DNA of 64,000 nucleotides from assembly GCF_007280415.1 (NCBI RefSeq), contig NZ_VKKU01000002.1, forward strand, positions 868,001 through 932,000. The letters are read 5' to 3'. Under the pieces are notes generated by a model. It was given only the letters and a program-made list of their open reading frames with translations, was not told the DNA's origin and searched no databases. Both the position numbers and the translations under genes were made by a program. This DNA is from Sphingorhabdus contaminans. Lineage in GTDB: Bacteria; Pseudomonadota; Alphaproteobacteria; Sphingomonadales; Sphingomonadaceae. Below, piece after piece: positions 27,829 through 35,763 of this stretch. The first letter of the stretch is position 1. The number at the start of each line of letters is the position of its first letter.

Positions 27829-28428
27829 TTATGCAAGACCCGCTCGCAGCTTTTTGACAAGTTCATGAACATTGCGTCGTGTTTCATCGAGCGACTGACC
27901 CGTTTCGATTATAAAATCTGCGCGTGCACGCTTGTCTGCATCATTAGTTTGTAATGCGATAATCTGATCGAATTTTTCCGCTGTCATGCCGGGTCGTGCG
28001 AGAACTCTGTCCCGCTGAATATTATAAGGTGAGGAGACTACAACAATGGTGTCGACGCCGTTATGTCCGCCCTTTTCAAATAAAAGCGGTATATCAAATA
28101 ACACCATATCCGCATCAGCATGTTCGCTCAAAAATGCTAAGCGCTGCTTTGCTACCGCAGGATGAACAATGGATTCCAATCTCGCTAGTTTGTCCCTATC
28201 CCCAAACACCGCCGCACCTAACGCTTTTCGGTCTACTCCGCGCGCGCCGGTTGTGCCGGGAAAAGCTGATTCAATTTCGGGTACCAATGCCCCGCCTTCT
28301 TTCTGCAATTCGTGCACAACAGCGTCCGCATCAAATACAGGTATGCCTTCATCGGCAAACATCGCTGCCACTGTCGATTTGCCCATACCGATTGACCCAG
28401 TGAGCCCGATAATGCGAGGTCTTTTCAC
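27829..28428 (-). CDS. coaE: Dephospho-CoA kinase
   Basis: A 199-residue CoaE, the last step of coenzyme A synthesis. Walker A is GLTGSIGMGKSTVAAMF; FDADAVVHELQ and DIPLLFEKGG are also typical. It starts with GTG, overlapping the aroE stop (GTGA). It is part of a chain of genes joined by 4-base overlaps from PPSR to coaE. Confidence 0.96.
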   Translation of the reverse strand: MKRPRIIGLTGSIGMGKSTVAAMFADEGIPVFDADAVVHELQKEGGALVPEIESAFPGTTGARGVDRKALGAAVFGDRDKLARLESIVHPAVAKQRLAFLSEHADADMVLFDIPLLFEKGGHNGVDTIVVVSSPYNIQRDRVLARPGMTAEKFDQIIALQTNDADKRARADFIIETGQSLDETRRNVHELVKKLRAGLA

Positions 28429-29234
28429 TTTAGGAGCAACTCCCGCAGTTCATTTTCCACATCGTCGGGGGGTGCGACACCAAAAAAGAGTTCAAATGCA
28501 ATTGCGGCTTGACCCACCAGCATCTCAAGTCCGTCGACTACCTCTAAGTCCCGTTTCCGGGCCTGTTTAAGCAAAGCCGTTTCGATAGGAGCGTAGACCA
28601 AATCATACACTACCGCATGTTCAGGCAAAGGGCTGAGATCGATTTCGAGCGGTTCATGCCCTTTCATGCCTAAAGGACTGGCGTTCACCAACAATGTCGA
28701 CTCAGGCAGACGAGCGTTCATTGGCAATACCCGCCCTTTTAAACCGAAATGCGAAAGTAGTCCTGCCGCTTTAAGGCCATTACGTGCGAGTAGAACGACC
28801 TCGCCGATATCTGCCTGCCCCAGTGCGAACAATACCGCCCGAGATGCACCGCCAGCGCCGATTACTACCGCGGTCTCTCCTGCAAGTGGAAGGTCTGCAA
28901 TAGGGCCATAAAAACCGCCTGCATCGGTGTTCGTCCCAATCAACTGACCATTCTCGCCTCGAAAAACAGTATTGATCGCGCCAATGGAGCTTCGAATATC
29001 GCCAACATCCATCACATGATCCAGCGCTGCGATTTTGTGTGGGATGGTCACGTTGCATCCACGCCATTCCGGATCGGATGCACGCTCACGGAAATAGCCC
29101 TCCAAAAACTCTGGCGCTATATCTTGCGCCTGATAGTCGCCTACAAGTCCCAGCTGGCTCAACCAAAATCGATGAATCAAAGGCGATTTGGAATGCGATA
29201 TGGGATGCCCGATAACTTCAGCATAATTGGTCAT
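28425..29234 (-). CDS. aroE: Shikimate dehydrogenase
   Basis: A 269-residue AroE reducing 3-dehydroshikimate with NADPH in the aromatic amino acid pathway. It has the start EVIGHPISHSKSPLIHRFW, the catalytic NVTIPHKIAALD, GTNTDAGGFYG, the nucleotide loop VIGAGGASRAVLFAL and a C-terminal GLEMLVGQAAIAFELFFG. It is joined to maf and coaE by 4-base overlaps. Confidence 0.96.
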   Translation of the reverse strand: MTNYAEVIGHPISHSKSPLIHRFWLSQLGLVGDYQAQDIAPEFLEGYFRERASDPEWRGCNVTIPHKIAALDHVMDVGDIRSSIGAINTVFRGENGQLIGTNTDAGGFYGPIADLPLAGETAVVIGAGGASRAVLFALGQADIGEVVLLARNGLKAAGLLSHFGLKGRVLPMNARLPESTLLVNASPLGMKGHEPLEIDLSPLPEHAVVYDLVYAPIETALLKQARKRDLEVVDGLEMLVGQAAIAFELFFGVAPPDDVENELRELLLK

Positions 29235-29827
29235 GACGGCAAAAGACCCCTCAGTCTTAGATAGTCAAGCACCGGTAACAGCGGCAAGCCGATGATTGTG
29301 AAATGACTGCCGCTTACGCTTTTGAATAGCTGCGCGCCTTCAGCTTCTATACGATAACAGCCAACACAATGGCGGATATCTTCCCAGTAGTTAGCTACAT
29401 AGTGGTCGATAAATGTCGGGCTTAAATGTCTCACCGTCATTTGTGCGCTGTCTATAACGCGCCAAATGGGTTGGCCCGCTTCGCAGATGACTGCCGCGCT
29501 AATCAAGCGGTGAGTCTTATTCGACAGTTGTGACAAATGCGCACGTGCGACGTCAGGATTGTCGGGTTTATCCAGTATTTTCCCGTCGGCAGTAACTGCG
29601 ATCTGATCGCAGCCCAATACCAACGCCGCGGGGTATTTGCGCGAAACCTTCAGCGCTTTGGCTTCGGCAAGCGCATCCGCGATCTCACGAGGCTTAGCAT
29701 CGTTGGCAATCAACAAGTCCTTGATGCTATGTTCGTCAACCGATGCAGGCACCACTTCAAGTGAAACGCCGGCTTTCCGAAGCATCGCTTCTCTTCCAGC
29801 ACTTTGAGACGCCAAAATCAGCTTCAC
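29231..29827 (-). CDS. Maf family nucleotide pyrophosphatase
   Basis: A 198-residue Maf-type protein: LASQSAGREAMLRKAGVSLEVV at the N-terminus, LVLGCDQIAV and HCVGCYRIEAEGAQLFKSVSGSHFTIIGLPLLP at the C-terminus. Maf proteins hydrolyse non-canonical or modified nucleoside triphosphates for house-cleaning and can affect septation. It starts with GTG inside a GTGA overlap with the PPSR gene. Confidence 0.93.
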   Translation of the reverse strand: MKLILASQSAGREAMLRKAGVSLEVVPASVDEHSIKDLLIANDAKPREIADALAEAKALKVSRKYPAALVLGCDQIAVTADGKILDKPDNPDVARAHLSQLSNKTHRLISAAVICEAGQPIWRVIDSAQMTVRHLSPTFIDHYVANYWEDIRHCVGCYRIEAEGAQLFKSVSGSHFTIIGLPLLPVLDYLRLRGLLPS

Positions 29828-30654
29828 GACGATTCGGCTCGCTGGAGTTCACGTTCGTTAAACAGATTAATGATCGCTGCCGCTGTTTCTTCGATGGAAC
29901 GTCGCGTTACATCTAGAACCGGCCAACCATTATCTGCAAACATCCGCCGTGCATGCGCAACCTCTAACTTCACTTTTTCTTCATCGACATAATCTGTATC
30001 GGGTGACTGGTTGAGCGACAAAAGACGATTACGACGCACCTGTACCAATCGTTCTGCACTGGTAACCAATCCAATCACCATCGGATGCTTCAGGGTAAAG
30101 AGAATAGGCGGTGGCGGAGATTCTGGCACAATTGGAATATTCGCCGTCTTGTATCCTCTGTTTGCTAGATAGATACTTGTCGGTGTTTTTGACGTCCGGG
30201 AGACACCAGCCAATACAATATCGGCCTCTTCCCAATTCTGGGCATTGATGCCGTCGTCATGTGCAATCGTGAATTGAATTGCATCAACACGAGCAAAATA
30301 GGCAGCGTCCATTGCATGTTGGCGACCAGGACGAGCCTTTGCTTCTTGGCCCAGCATTGTAGACAAAGCGTCACTAACAGCATCAAGAGCGGCGACTGCC
30401 GGCAAACCTAGAGCTCTACACCTGTTTTCCAGTTTACGACGTGTGTCTCTGTTTACCAATGTAAACAGAACCAATCCTGGGTTGGCCGCTACGTCAATCA
30501 TAATACGGTCTAAATGGCTTTCGGACCGTACCATCGGCCAGAAATGTTTGACCACATTTTCGACCCCGTCATACTGCGCTAACGCAGCTTTTGCGATATT
30601 TTCCAAAGTCTCGCCTGTGGAGTCGGATAATAGGTGGAGATGAAATCGGTCCAT
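29824..30654 (-). CDS. Pyruvate, phosphate dikinase / PEP synthetase regulatory protein (kinase-pyrophosphorylase)
   Basis: A 276-residue DUF299 protein. It shows LLSDSTGETLENIAKAALAQY and the P-loop-like GVSRTSKTPTSIYLANRGYKTAN. The family switches PPDK or PEP synthetase by ADP-dependent phosphorylation and Pi-dependent dephosphorylation. The ATG at 30654 was chosen. It is the first gene of the leftward operon and directly abuts the probable origin, the usual alphaproteobacterial place for this gene. Confidence 0.93.
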   Translation of the reverse strand: MDRFHLHLLSDSTGETLENIAKAALAQYDGVENVVKHFWPMVRSESHLDRIMIDVAANPGLVLFTLVNRDTRRKLENRCRALGLPAVAALDAVSDALSTMLGQEAKARPGRQHAMDAAYFARVDAIQFTIAHDDGINAQNWEEADIVLAGVSRTSKTPTSIYLANRGYKTANIPIVPESPPPPILFTLKHPMVIGLVTSAERLVQVRRNRLLSLNQSPDTDYVDEEKVKLEVAHARRMFADNGWPVLDVTRRSIEETAAAIINLFNERELQRAESS

Positions 30655-30954
30655 TGGGACAGTCTTGTTGGCAGCATGGGGATAAATCAAGGGACAAAGT
30701 TTTTGCTCGAACAACTTCCCCGCTGTTCCAAATTAAGCACCCGATTCTGGCACAACCTTTCCACAAGGACATTTCGCTATCCACAGGCTGTTAATAACAA
30801 GGAAGACTTGTGCGAATCCGAGCGCCTCCTTCACTTGCTTCCAGTCAAGCTGTTGGCAATATCAGCAAAAGCTTTTAAGACCGAGCATATCAACAGCCCA
30901 TCATCTTTCATCATCCATATATAAATTAGATATTTGATTGGATTCCTTATCCCG
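30655..30954. other. oriC: Probable chromosomal replication origin (oriC)
   Basis: This 300-base non-coding gap divides leftward genes (PPSR, maf, aroE, coaE, dnaQ) from rightward genes (hemE, hemJ, rho). That is the conserved place of oriC in Caulobacter and relatives. Sequence signs are modest: CTATCCACA at 30777-30785, one change from the TTATCCACA DnaA box; a weaker CTTTCCACA at 30757-30765; and an AT-rich stretch from about 30860 to the hemE start that could be the unwinding element. The nearby parABS locus supports it. No replication evidence is available from sequence alone. Confidence 0.65.
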
Positions 30955-31986
30955 ATGCCAGCGACTACCCACAAGAAACTGCTCAGCGTCCTACAGGGCA
31001 ACCAAGAATTGGTTCCGCCCGTTTGGCTCATGCGCCAGGCAGGCCGTTACTTGCCCGAATATAGGGAATTGAGAGCGCAAAAAGGTGGTTTTCTGGAACT
31101 TGCCTATGACAGCGATGCTGCAACCGAAATTACGATCCAGCCGATCCGCCGTTTCGGCTTTGATGCGGCTATCCTTTTTTCTGATATTCTCGTCGTCCCA
31201 CATGCAATGGGGCAGGAGTTATGGTTTGAGGCTGGGGAAGGTCCGCGGCTGGCTCCGAGGTTAGCTCAATCGGAGTTGAATGGATTGACAGCCAGCCCAG
31301 AGCGCCTTTCTCCAGTTTTGGATACTGTGCGGAAAGTGTCTGCTGCTTTACCTAAAGAAACGACATTTCTTGGGTTTGCAGGCAGCCCATGGACTGTCGC
31401 CACCTACATGGTGCACGGACAGGGTAGTAAAGACCAATCAGAAGCGCGGCGAATGGCATATGCTGAGCCCGATCGTTTTCACGCACTGATTGAGTCGATT
31501 ATCACAACGACGGTCGACTATTTGTCCGGCCAAATTAACGCAGGTGTCGATGCAGTCCAATTATTCGATAGTTGGGCCGGCTCCCTGTCGCCCGCTCAAT
31601 TTGAAAAATGGGTTATTGCACCCAATGCGGAAATAGTCCGTCGCCTGAAGGTCCTTCACCCAGACGTTCCGATTATCGGATTTCCGAAGGGAGCGGGTGG
31701 AAAACTTGCCGCATATGCCGAAGGAACCGGCGTTGATGCGCTTGGTCTGGATGAAACTATTGATCCCCATTGGGCCAACCGCGAACTACCAAATGGGCTG
31801 CCAGTACAAGGCAATCTCGATCCACTCGTGTTGATTTCTGGTGGAAATGATTTGATCAAGGCGGTGGAAAATATACTTTCGGCCTTCAGAAACCGACCCC
31901 ATATTTTCAACTTAGGTCATGGCATATTGCCCGATACCCCCATTGAGCATGTTGAACATTTGCTTTCTCAAATACGAAAAGGATAA
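30955..31986 (+). CDS. hemE: Uroporphyrinogen decarboxylase
   Basis: A 343-residue HemE, which removes four carboxyls from uroporphyrinogen III in heme synthesis. The signature PPVWLMRQAGRYLPEYRELR is near residue 18, with FAGSPWTVATYMVHG and the C-terminal FNLGHGILPDTP. The ATG at 30955 was preferred over an in-frame TTG upstream. It is the first rightward gene after the probable origin; hemJ follows 18 bases on. Confidence 0.97.
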   Translation: MPATTHKKLLSVLQGNQELVPPVWLMRQAGRYLPEYRELRAQKGGFLELAYDSDAATEITIQPIRRFGFDAAILFSDILVVPHAMGQELWFEAGEGPRLAPRLAQSELNGLTASPERLSPVLDTVRKVSAALPKETTFLGFAGSPWTVATYMVHGQGSKDQSEARRMAYAEPDRFHALIESIITTTVDYLSGQINAGVDAVQLFDSWAGSLSPAQFEKWVIAPNAEIVRRLKVLHPDVPIIGFPKGAGGKLAAYAEGTGVDALGLDETIDPHWANRELPNGLPVQGNLDPLVLISGGNDLIKAVENILSAFRNRPHIFNLGHGILPDTPIEHVEHLLSQIRKG

Positions 31987-32004
31987 GCATGGGAAGATGC
32001 CTGT

Positions 32005-32448
32005 ATGACGGATGTTATATCAATGCTCTATTTGTGGCTTAAATCCGCGCATATTATTTTTGTAATTTTCTGGATGGCGGGCTTGTTCATGATCCCGCGT
32101 TTCTTTGTTTATCATCAAGAGAGTCCCGAAGGGTCCGAAGAAGAATCTCGATGGGTTAGCCGTGAAACCAGGTTGATCAAAATCATCCTGAATCCATCAA
32201 TAATTGTAGTTTGGGCGGTCGGCCTTTTATTAGCTTGGCATATTGATGCGTTATCTGCAGGTTGGTTCCACGTTAAACTCCTCTTTGCATTATGTTTGTC
32301 AGCTTATCATGGTTGGGTAGCAGGATATGCCAAGAAGTTGGCGAAGGGGGAACGAAAACTCAGTGGTAAGCAATTGCGGTTGCTCAATGAAGTACCGGGG
32401 ATCGCGGCGGCGGCGATAGTAATTATGGTTGTTGCCAAGCCATTTTGA
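32005..32448 (+). CDS. hemJ: Protoporphyrinogen oxidase HemJ (CopD-like membrane protein)
   Basis: A 147-residue four-helix membrane protein of the HemJ/UPF0093 family: AHIIFVIFWMAGLFMIPRFFVYH with the conserved His, and LKIIL-like and WFHVKLLFALCLSAYHGWVAGY. It oxidises protoporphyrinogen IX in bacteria lacking HemG and HemY. Adjacency to hemE supports the heme role over copper resistance. Confidence 0.92.
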   Translation: MTDVISMLYLWLKSAHIIFVIFWMAGLFMIPRFFVYHQESPEGSEEESRWVSRETRLIKIILNPSIIVVWAVGLLLAWHIDALSAGWFHVKLLFALCLSAYHGWVAGYAKKLAKGERKLSGKQLRLLNEVPGIAAAAIVIMVVAKPF

Positions 32449-32663
32449 TTTTTTGATCGAAGCTGACCAACTCAAGTTGGTTGACTTTTCTACTTTGGAC
32501 ACTATCGAACATTTGAAGCCCGTCCTGGGCGTGAGCGCAAGCATTCAAGCAACTGCGCCAAACAAACTTCCTCTTTTGCCGGTTGTCCTTTTTGAAGCCG
32601 GCTGATCAACAGGGTCAACAGCCCTTCTGTCAATCGGGTACAAAACCCACAACGGAATTATCT
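32449..32663 (+). promoter_or_regulatory. Leader region of rho
   Basis: A 215-base gap before rho. It holds the inverted repeat ACCAACT-CA-AGTTGGT (32466-32481), partly overlapping TTGACT (32481-32486), which with a TATCGA 16 bases downstream could form a promoter. The long leader suits the known self-regulation of rho by early termination in other bacteria. Function here is inferred only. Confidence 0.4.
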
Positions 32664-33920
32664 ATGCATTTGAAAGAGCTGAAAAGCAAAAATCCAGCAG
32701 ATTTGGTTTCGATGGCCGAAGAATTAGGCGTCGAGGGTGCATCGACGCTGCGCAAGCAAGATCTTATGTTTGCAATCTTGAAAGAGCTTGCAGAAGATGG
32801 CGAGCAAATAATGGGACTGGGAACTATCGAGGTACTGCCCGATAGTTTTGGTTTTTTACGTTCTCCGGAAGCCAATTATTTGGCTGGACCTGACGATATT
32901 TATGTTTCTCCTAACATGGTGCGACAATTCGGTTTACGGACTGGCGATACGGTTGAAGGTGAGATCCGCGCACCCAAGGATGGTGAACGATATTTTGCTT
33001 TAACTAAAGTCATGAAGATTAACTTCGATGATCCAGATGCTGTACGGCATCGCGTCAATTTCGATAATTTGACACCTCTTTATCCCGATGAGAAACTTAC
33101 GCTCGATTCATTGGATCCGACGATCAAGGATAAGTCTGCACGCGTTATCGACATCGTTAGTCCACAGGGTAAAGGGCAGCGCGCTCTTATTGTAGCCCCC
33201 CCAAGAACCGGTAAAACGGTACTGCTGCAGAATATTGCACGTGCAATTACGGACAACCATCCAGAAGTATTTCTTATAGTGTTGCTGATCGACGAACGAC
33301 CCGAGGAAGTCACCGACATGCAGCGTTCGGTCAAGGGTGAAGTCGTTTCGTCTACCTTCGATGAGCCGGCAACCCGTCACGTTCAAGTAGCTGAAATGGT
33401 TATTGAAAAAGCAAAGCGGTTGGTTGAGCATAAGCACGATGTTGTAATCCTACTGGATTCAATTACTCGTTTGGGCCGTGCCTACAATACGGTGGTGCCA
33501 AGCTCCGGAAAGGTATTGACTGGCGGTGTGGATGCCAATGCGTTGCAACGGCCTAAACGCTTCTTTGGTGCTGCGCGGAACATAGAAGAAGGCGGATCGT
33601 TGTCGATCATCGCTACTGCGCTGATTGATACTGGTAGTCGGATGGACGAAGTTATTTTTGAAGAGTTCAAAGGTACAGGAAACTCTGAAATTGTGCTTGA
33701 TCGTAAAGTTTCGGATAAGCGCATCTTCCCATCGCTTGACGTTGGTAAATCGGGAACTCGTAAAGAAGAGTTGCTGGTCGAGGAGGGTAAACTAAAGAAA
33801 ATGTGGGTGCTGCGCCGCATTCTGATGCAGATGGGTACTGTGGATGCAATGGAATTCCTGCTCGACAAAATGAAAGATTCTAAGACGAACGAAGATTTCT
33901 TCGATTCTATGAATCAGTAA
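32664..33920 (+). CDS. rho: Transcription termination factor Rho
   Basis: A 418-residue Rho, the hexameric RNA helicase that ends transcription. N-terminal [24 protein letters not shown], the RNA-binding cold-shock domain with [23 protein letters not shown], Walker [19 protein letters not shown]-loop and R-loop region [25 protein letters not shown]. The ATG at 32664 matches the family start. It follows hemJ after a long leader. Confidence 0.97.
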   Translation: MHLKELKSKNPADLVSMAEELGVEGASTLRKQDLMFAILKELAEDGEQIMGLGTIEVLPDSFGFLRSPEANYLAGPDDIYVSPNMVRQFGLRTGDTVEGEIRAPKDGERYFALTKVMKINFDDPDAVRHRVNFDNLTPLYPDEKLTLDSLDPTIKDKSARVIDIVSPQGKGQRALIVAPPRTGKTVLLQNIARAITDNHPEVFLIVLLIDERPEEVTDMQRSVKGEVVSSTFDEPATRHVQVAEMVIEKAKRLVEHKHDVVILLDSITRLGRAYNTVVPSSGKVLTGGVDANALQRPKRFFGAARNIEEGGSLSIIATALIDTGSRMDEVIFEEFKGTGNSEIVLDRKVSDKRIFPSLDVGKSGTRKEELLVEEGKLKKMWVLRRILMQMGTVDAMEFLLDKMKDSKTNEDFFDSMNQ

Positions 33921-33935
33921 TACAGAAGGCTCGAT

Positions 33936-34667
33936 ATGATGTTTGAACTTGTGATCGCCTCAGCCGCTGCAGCAACCTCATTAGGTGGTCCTGCCGATAT
34001 TTGGGCGGCTATAGTCAAGGATTTCTCAAACATCGGAGAACCAGCCGCTTTCGCGGCTTTTGTTCAGGTTCTTCTCATCGATTTGGTTCTTGCAGGCGAC
34101 AATGCGATTGTGGTCGGGGCATTAGCTGCAGGTTTGCCAGCAGATCAACGTAAAAAGGTCATTTTAATTGGTGTTTTGGCCGCGCTCATCTTGCGGGTCA
34201 TCTTTGCATTGATGGTAACTTGGCTTCTTGGCATTGTGGGACTGGTTCTTGCGGGCGGATTGCTACTTCTATGGGTGGCTTGGCGCATGTACCGTGATAT
34301 TGCCGGCCACGCAGGGGAATCCGCTGGTTCACCTGAAGTAATTGGTGATGAACATTCAGGCATAAAATCTACTAAAACTTTCGCTGGAGCTGCATGGGGG
34401 GTTGCAGTTGCCGACGTGTCGATGAGTCTCGACAACGTGCTTGCGGTTGCTGGAGCAGCACGTGAACATCCAGGTATTCTAATTGTCGGTCTTATTTTTG
34501 CAGTCGCGTTAATGGGTGTCGCGGCGAATGTTATTGCACAATATATTGAACGATACAGATGGATTGCTTGGGTCGGTCTTGCAGTGATTGTTTACGTCGC
34601 GGGCAAAATGATCTGGGAAGGTTGGCACGAAGTCCAACCCCACGTAATGGCAATTGCTGGGATGTGA
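33936..34667 (+). CDS. TerC family membrane protein (YjbE-like)
   Basis: A 243-residue protein with about seven membrane segments. The acidic motifs of the TerC family are present: DLVLAGDNAIVVGALAAGLP and ADVSMSLDNVLAVAGAA. Relatives export manganese or help metallate exported enzymes. It starts 15 bases after the rho stop, so it shares rho transcripts, and is followed by a terminator. Confidence 0.9.
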   Translation: MMFELVIASAAAATSLGGPADIWAAIVKDFSNIGEPAAFAAFVQVLLIDLVLAGDNAIVVGALAAGLPADQRKKVILIGVLAALILRVIFALMVTWLLGIVGLVLAGGLLLLWVAWRMYRDIAGHAGESAGSPEVIGDEHSGIKSTKTFAGAAWGVAVADVSMSLDNVLAVAGAAREHPGILIVGLIFAVALMGVAANVIAQYIERYRWIAWVGLAVIVYVAGKMIWEGWHEVQPHVMAIAGM

Positions 34668-34673
34668 TATTAA

Positions 34674-34697
34674 AGAGCCCTACCAAGGGCTCTTTTT
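34674..34697 (+). terminator. Rho-independent terminator after the terC-type gene
   Basis: The stem AGAGCCC (34674-34680)/GGGCTCT (34687-34693) has a TACCAA loop and a run of five T (34693-34697). It overlaps the stop codon of the convergent dienelactone-hydrolase gene. It closes the rightward hemE-hemJ-rho-terC group. Confidence 0.85.
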
Positions 34698-35406
34698 AGC
34701 TCAAATGCTGGTCAAAAAATTCTGCTGTTCGCAAATCCGCAAGTTGAGCGCCTTTATCGTCACGACGGTCTCCCATTTCCGTGGCAAACCCGTGATCAAG
34801 GCCTACATAGTCGTGTAGTATCACCTTTGGATGATTATCAAGACGGGCATGAATCGCGGCCTGCGCTTCGGGACCGACAAAATGGTCCGCAGTTGGAATA
34901 TGGAGCATCAACGGGTTAGCAATCGCATCTGCTTCATTCAGCATCTGATCAATCATGACACCGTAGTAGCCAACTGATGCACTAACATCAGTTCGCGTGG
35001 CTGCCATATAGGCAAGACGTCCTCCCAAGCAGTAGCCGACACAGCCGACTTTCTCCAAAGGTAATTGTCCCGAGATCCCTGCGCGTAAAGCATGTATAAC
35101 AGCTTCGATATCCTTGACGCCATCATCGGGATCATATTGACCGAAATAGCCAAATGCTTCCTGTAACTCCGTCTCTATATCCGGGTTGAGTTCTACGCCT
35201 GGAGCAAAGCGCCAAAAGAGGTCGGGAGCTATAGCGACATAACCGTCGGCCGCTAGTTTATCGCATTTCTGACGGATTCCCTGGTTGATTCCAAAAATTT
35301 CCGGAATGACGATTATTGCAGCCTTTGCTCCACCCAAAGGTGCTGCCAGATAGGCGTTGAAAAGCGCATCTTCGTCCAACGCATTGATCTTCACCATGTT
35401 AACCAT
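34696..35406 (-). CDS. Dienelactone hydrolase family protein
   Basis: A 236-residue alpha/beta hydrolase. The core has IIVIPEIFGINQGIRQKCDKLAADGYVAIAPDLFW, the nucleophile elbow GCVGYCLGGRLAY with the catalytic Cys, and LDHGFA near the C-terminus with the catalytic His. The substrate is unknown; such proteins act on many lactones and esters. The ATG at 35406 (MVNMVKINAL) was chosen over an upstream extension lacking homology. Confidence 0.9.
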   Translation of the reverse strand: MVNMVKINALDEDALFNAYLAAPLGGAKAAIIVIPEIFGINQGIRQKCDKLAADGYVAIAPDLFWRFAPGVELNPDIETELQEAFGYFGQYDPDDGVKDIEAVIHALRAGISGQLPLEKVGCVGYCLGGRLAYMAATRTDVSASVGYYGVMIDQMLNEADAIANPLMLHIPTADHFVGPEAQAAIHARLDNHPKVILHDYVGLDHGFATEMGDRRDDKGAQLADLRTAEFFDQHLS

Positions 35407-35495
35407 AAACAGTCCTCTTGCTGTGCAATTGCTTGATTCGGCTTTCGCTCTATAGTGTCCTGTGTTCGAGGGAAAAGGAAGGAGGGCAAGAGCCC

Positions 35496-35756
35496 ATGAA
35501 AATGAATATAGAAATTGACTGCTCACCAGAAGAGGCCCGCGCTCTTTTGGGATTGCCCGATGTCACCGAGGCGAATGAGGCTTATGTCCAGAATATCACC
35601 AAGTTGATGAAAGGTGCGGGCGGGATTGAGCAATTGCAAGAATTGGGCAAACAGATTGCGCCAATGGGACAAATGGGACTTCAGCTGTTTCAACAATTGA
35701 TAGAAACAGGGGCCAAGGCGGCTTTTTCCGGTGTAGCGCCGAAGGATAAGAAATAG
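35496..35756 (+). CDS. Small DUF6489-like protein
   Basis: An 86-residue acidic helical protein: MKMNIEIDCSPEEARALLGLPDVTEANEAY, then a Gln/Met-rich helix ending AFSGVAPKDKK. This matches a small family (DUF6489) that I recall as widespread in alphaproteobacteria; its function is unknown. It has a GGAGGGC ribosome-binding site. It is the last gene of the lower-GC tract, 7 bases before mnmE. Confidence 0.75.
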   Translation: MKMNIEIDCSPEEARALLGLPDVTEANEAYVQNITKLMKGAGGIEQLQELGKQIAPMGQMGLQLFQQLIETGAKAAFSGVAPKDKK

Positions 35757-35763
35757 ACTGAAA

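Larger units (their letters stand above)
6520..35757. other. Lower-GC tract of core genes containing the probable oriC
   Basis: From inside the 3' end of mutS to just before mnmE the DNA looks markedly poorer in GC than both flanks. Hand counts of single 60-base lines: 39/60 G+C at 6001-6060 (left flank), 31/60 at 7621-7680 and 23/60 at 33901-33960 (inside), 45/60 at 36001-36060 (right flank). Gene content is ordinary core genome with intact full-length genes, and there are no integrases, transposases or flanking repeats. The limits are estimates by eye. A large homologous replacement, an assembly chimera or local mutational bias could each explain it. Confidence 0.6.

Noticed and set aside
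33921-33935. Manganese riboswitch before the terC-type gene
   Set aside because: Only 15 bases separate it from rho, which is too short for a yybP-ykoY riboswitch.
6520-35757. Genomic island or prophage
   Set aside because: No integrase, transposase, phage genes, flanking tRNA or direct repeats were seen; the genes are core genes in the usual order.
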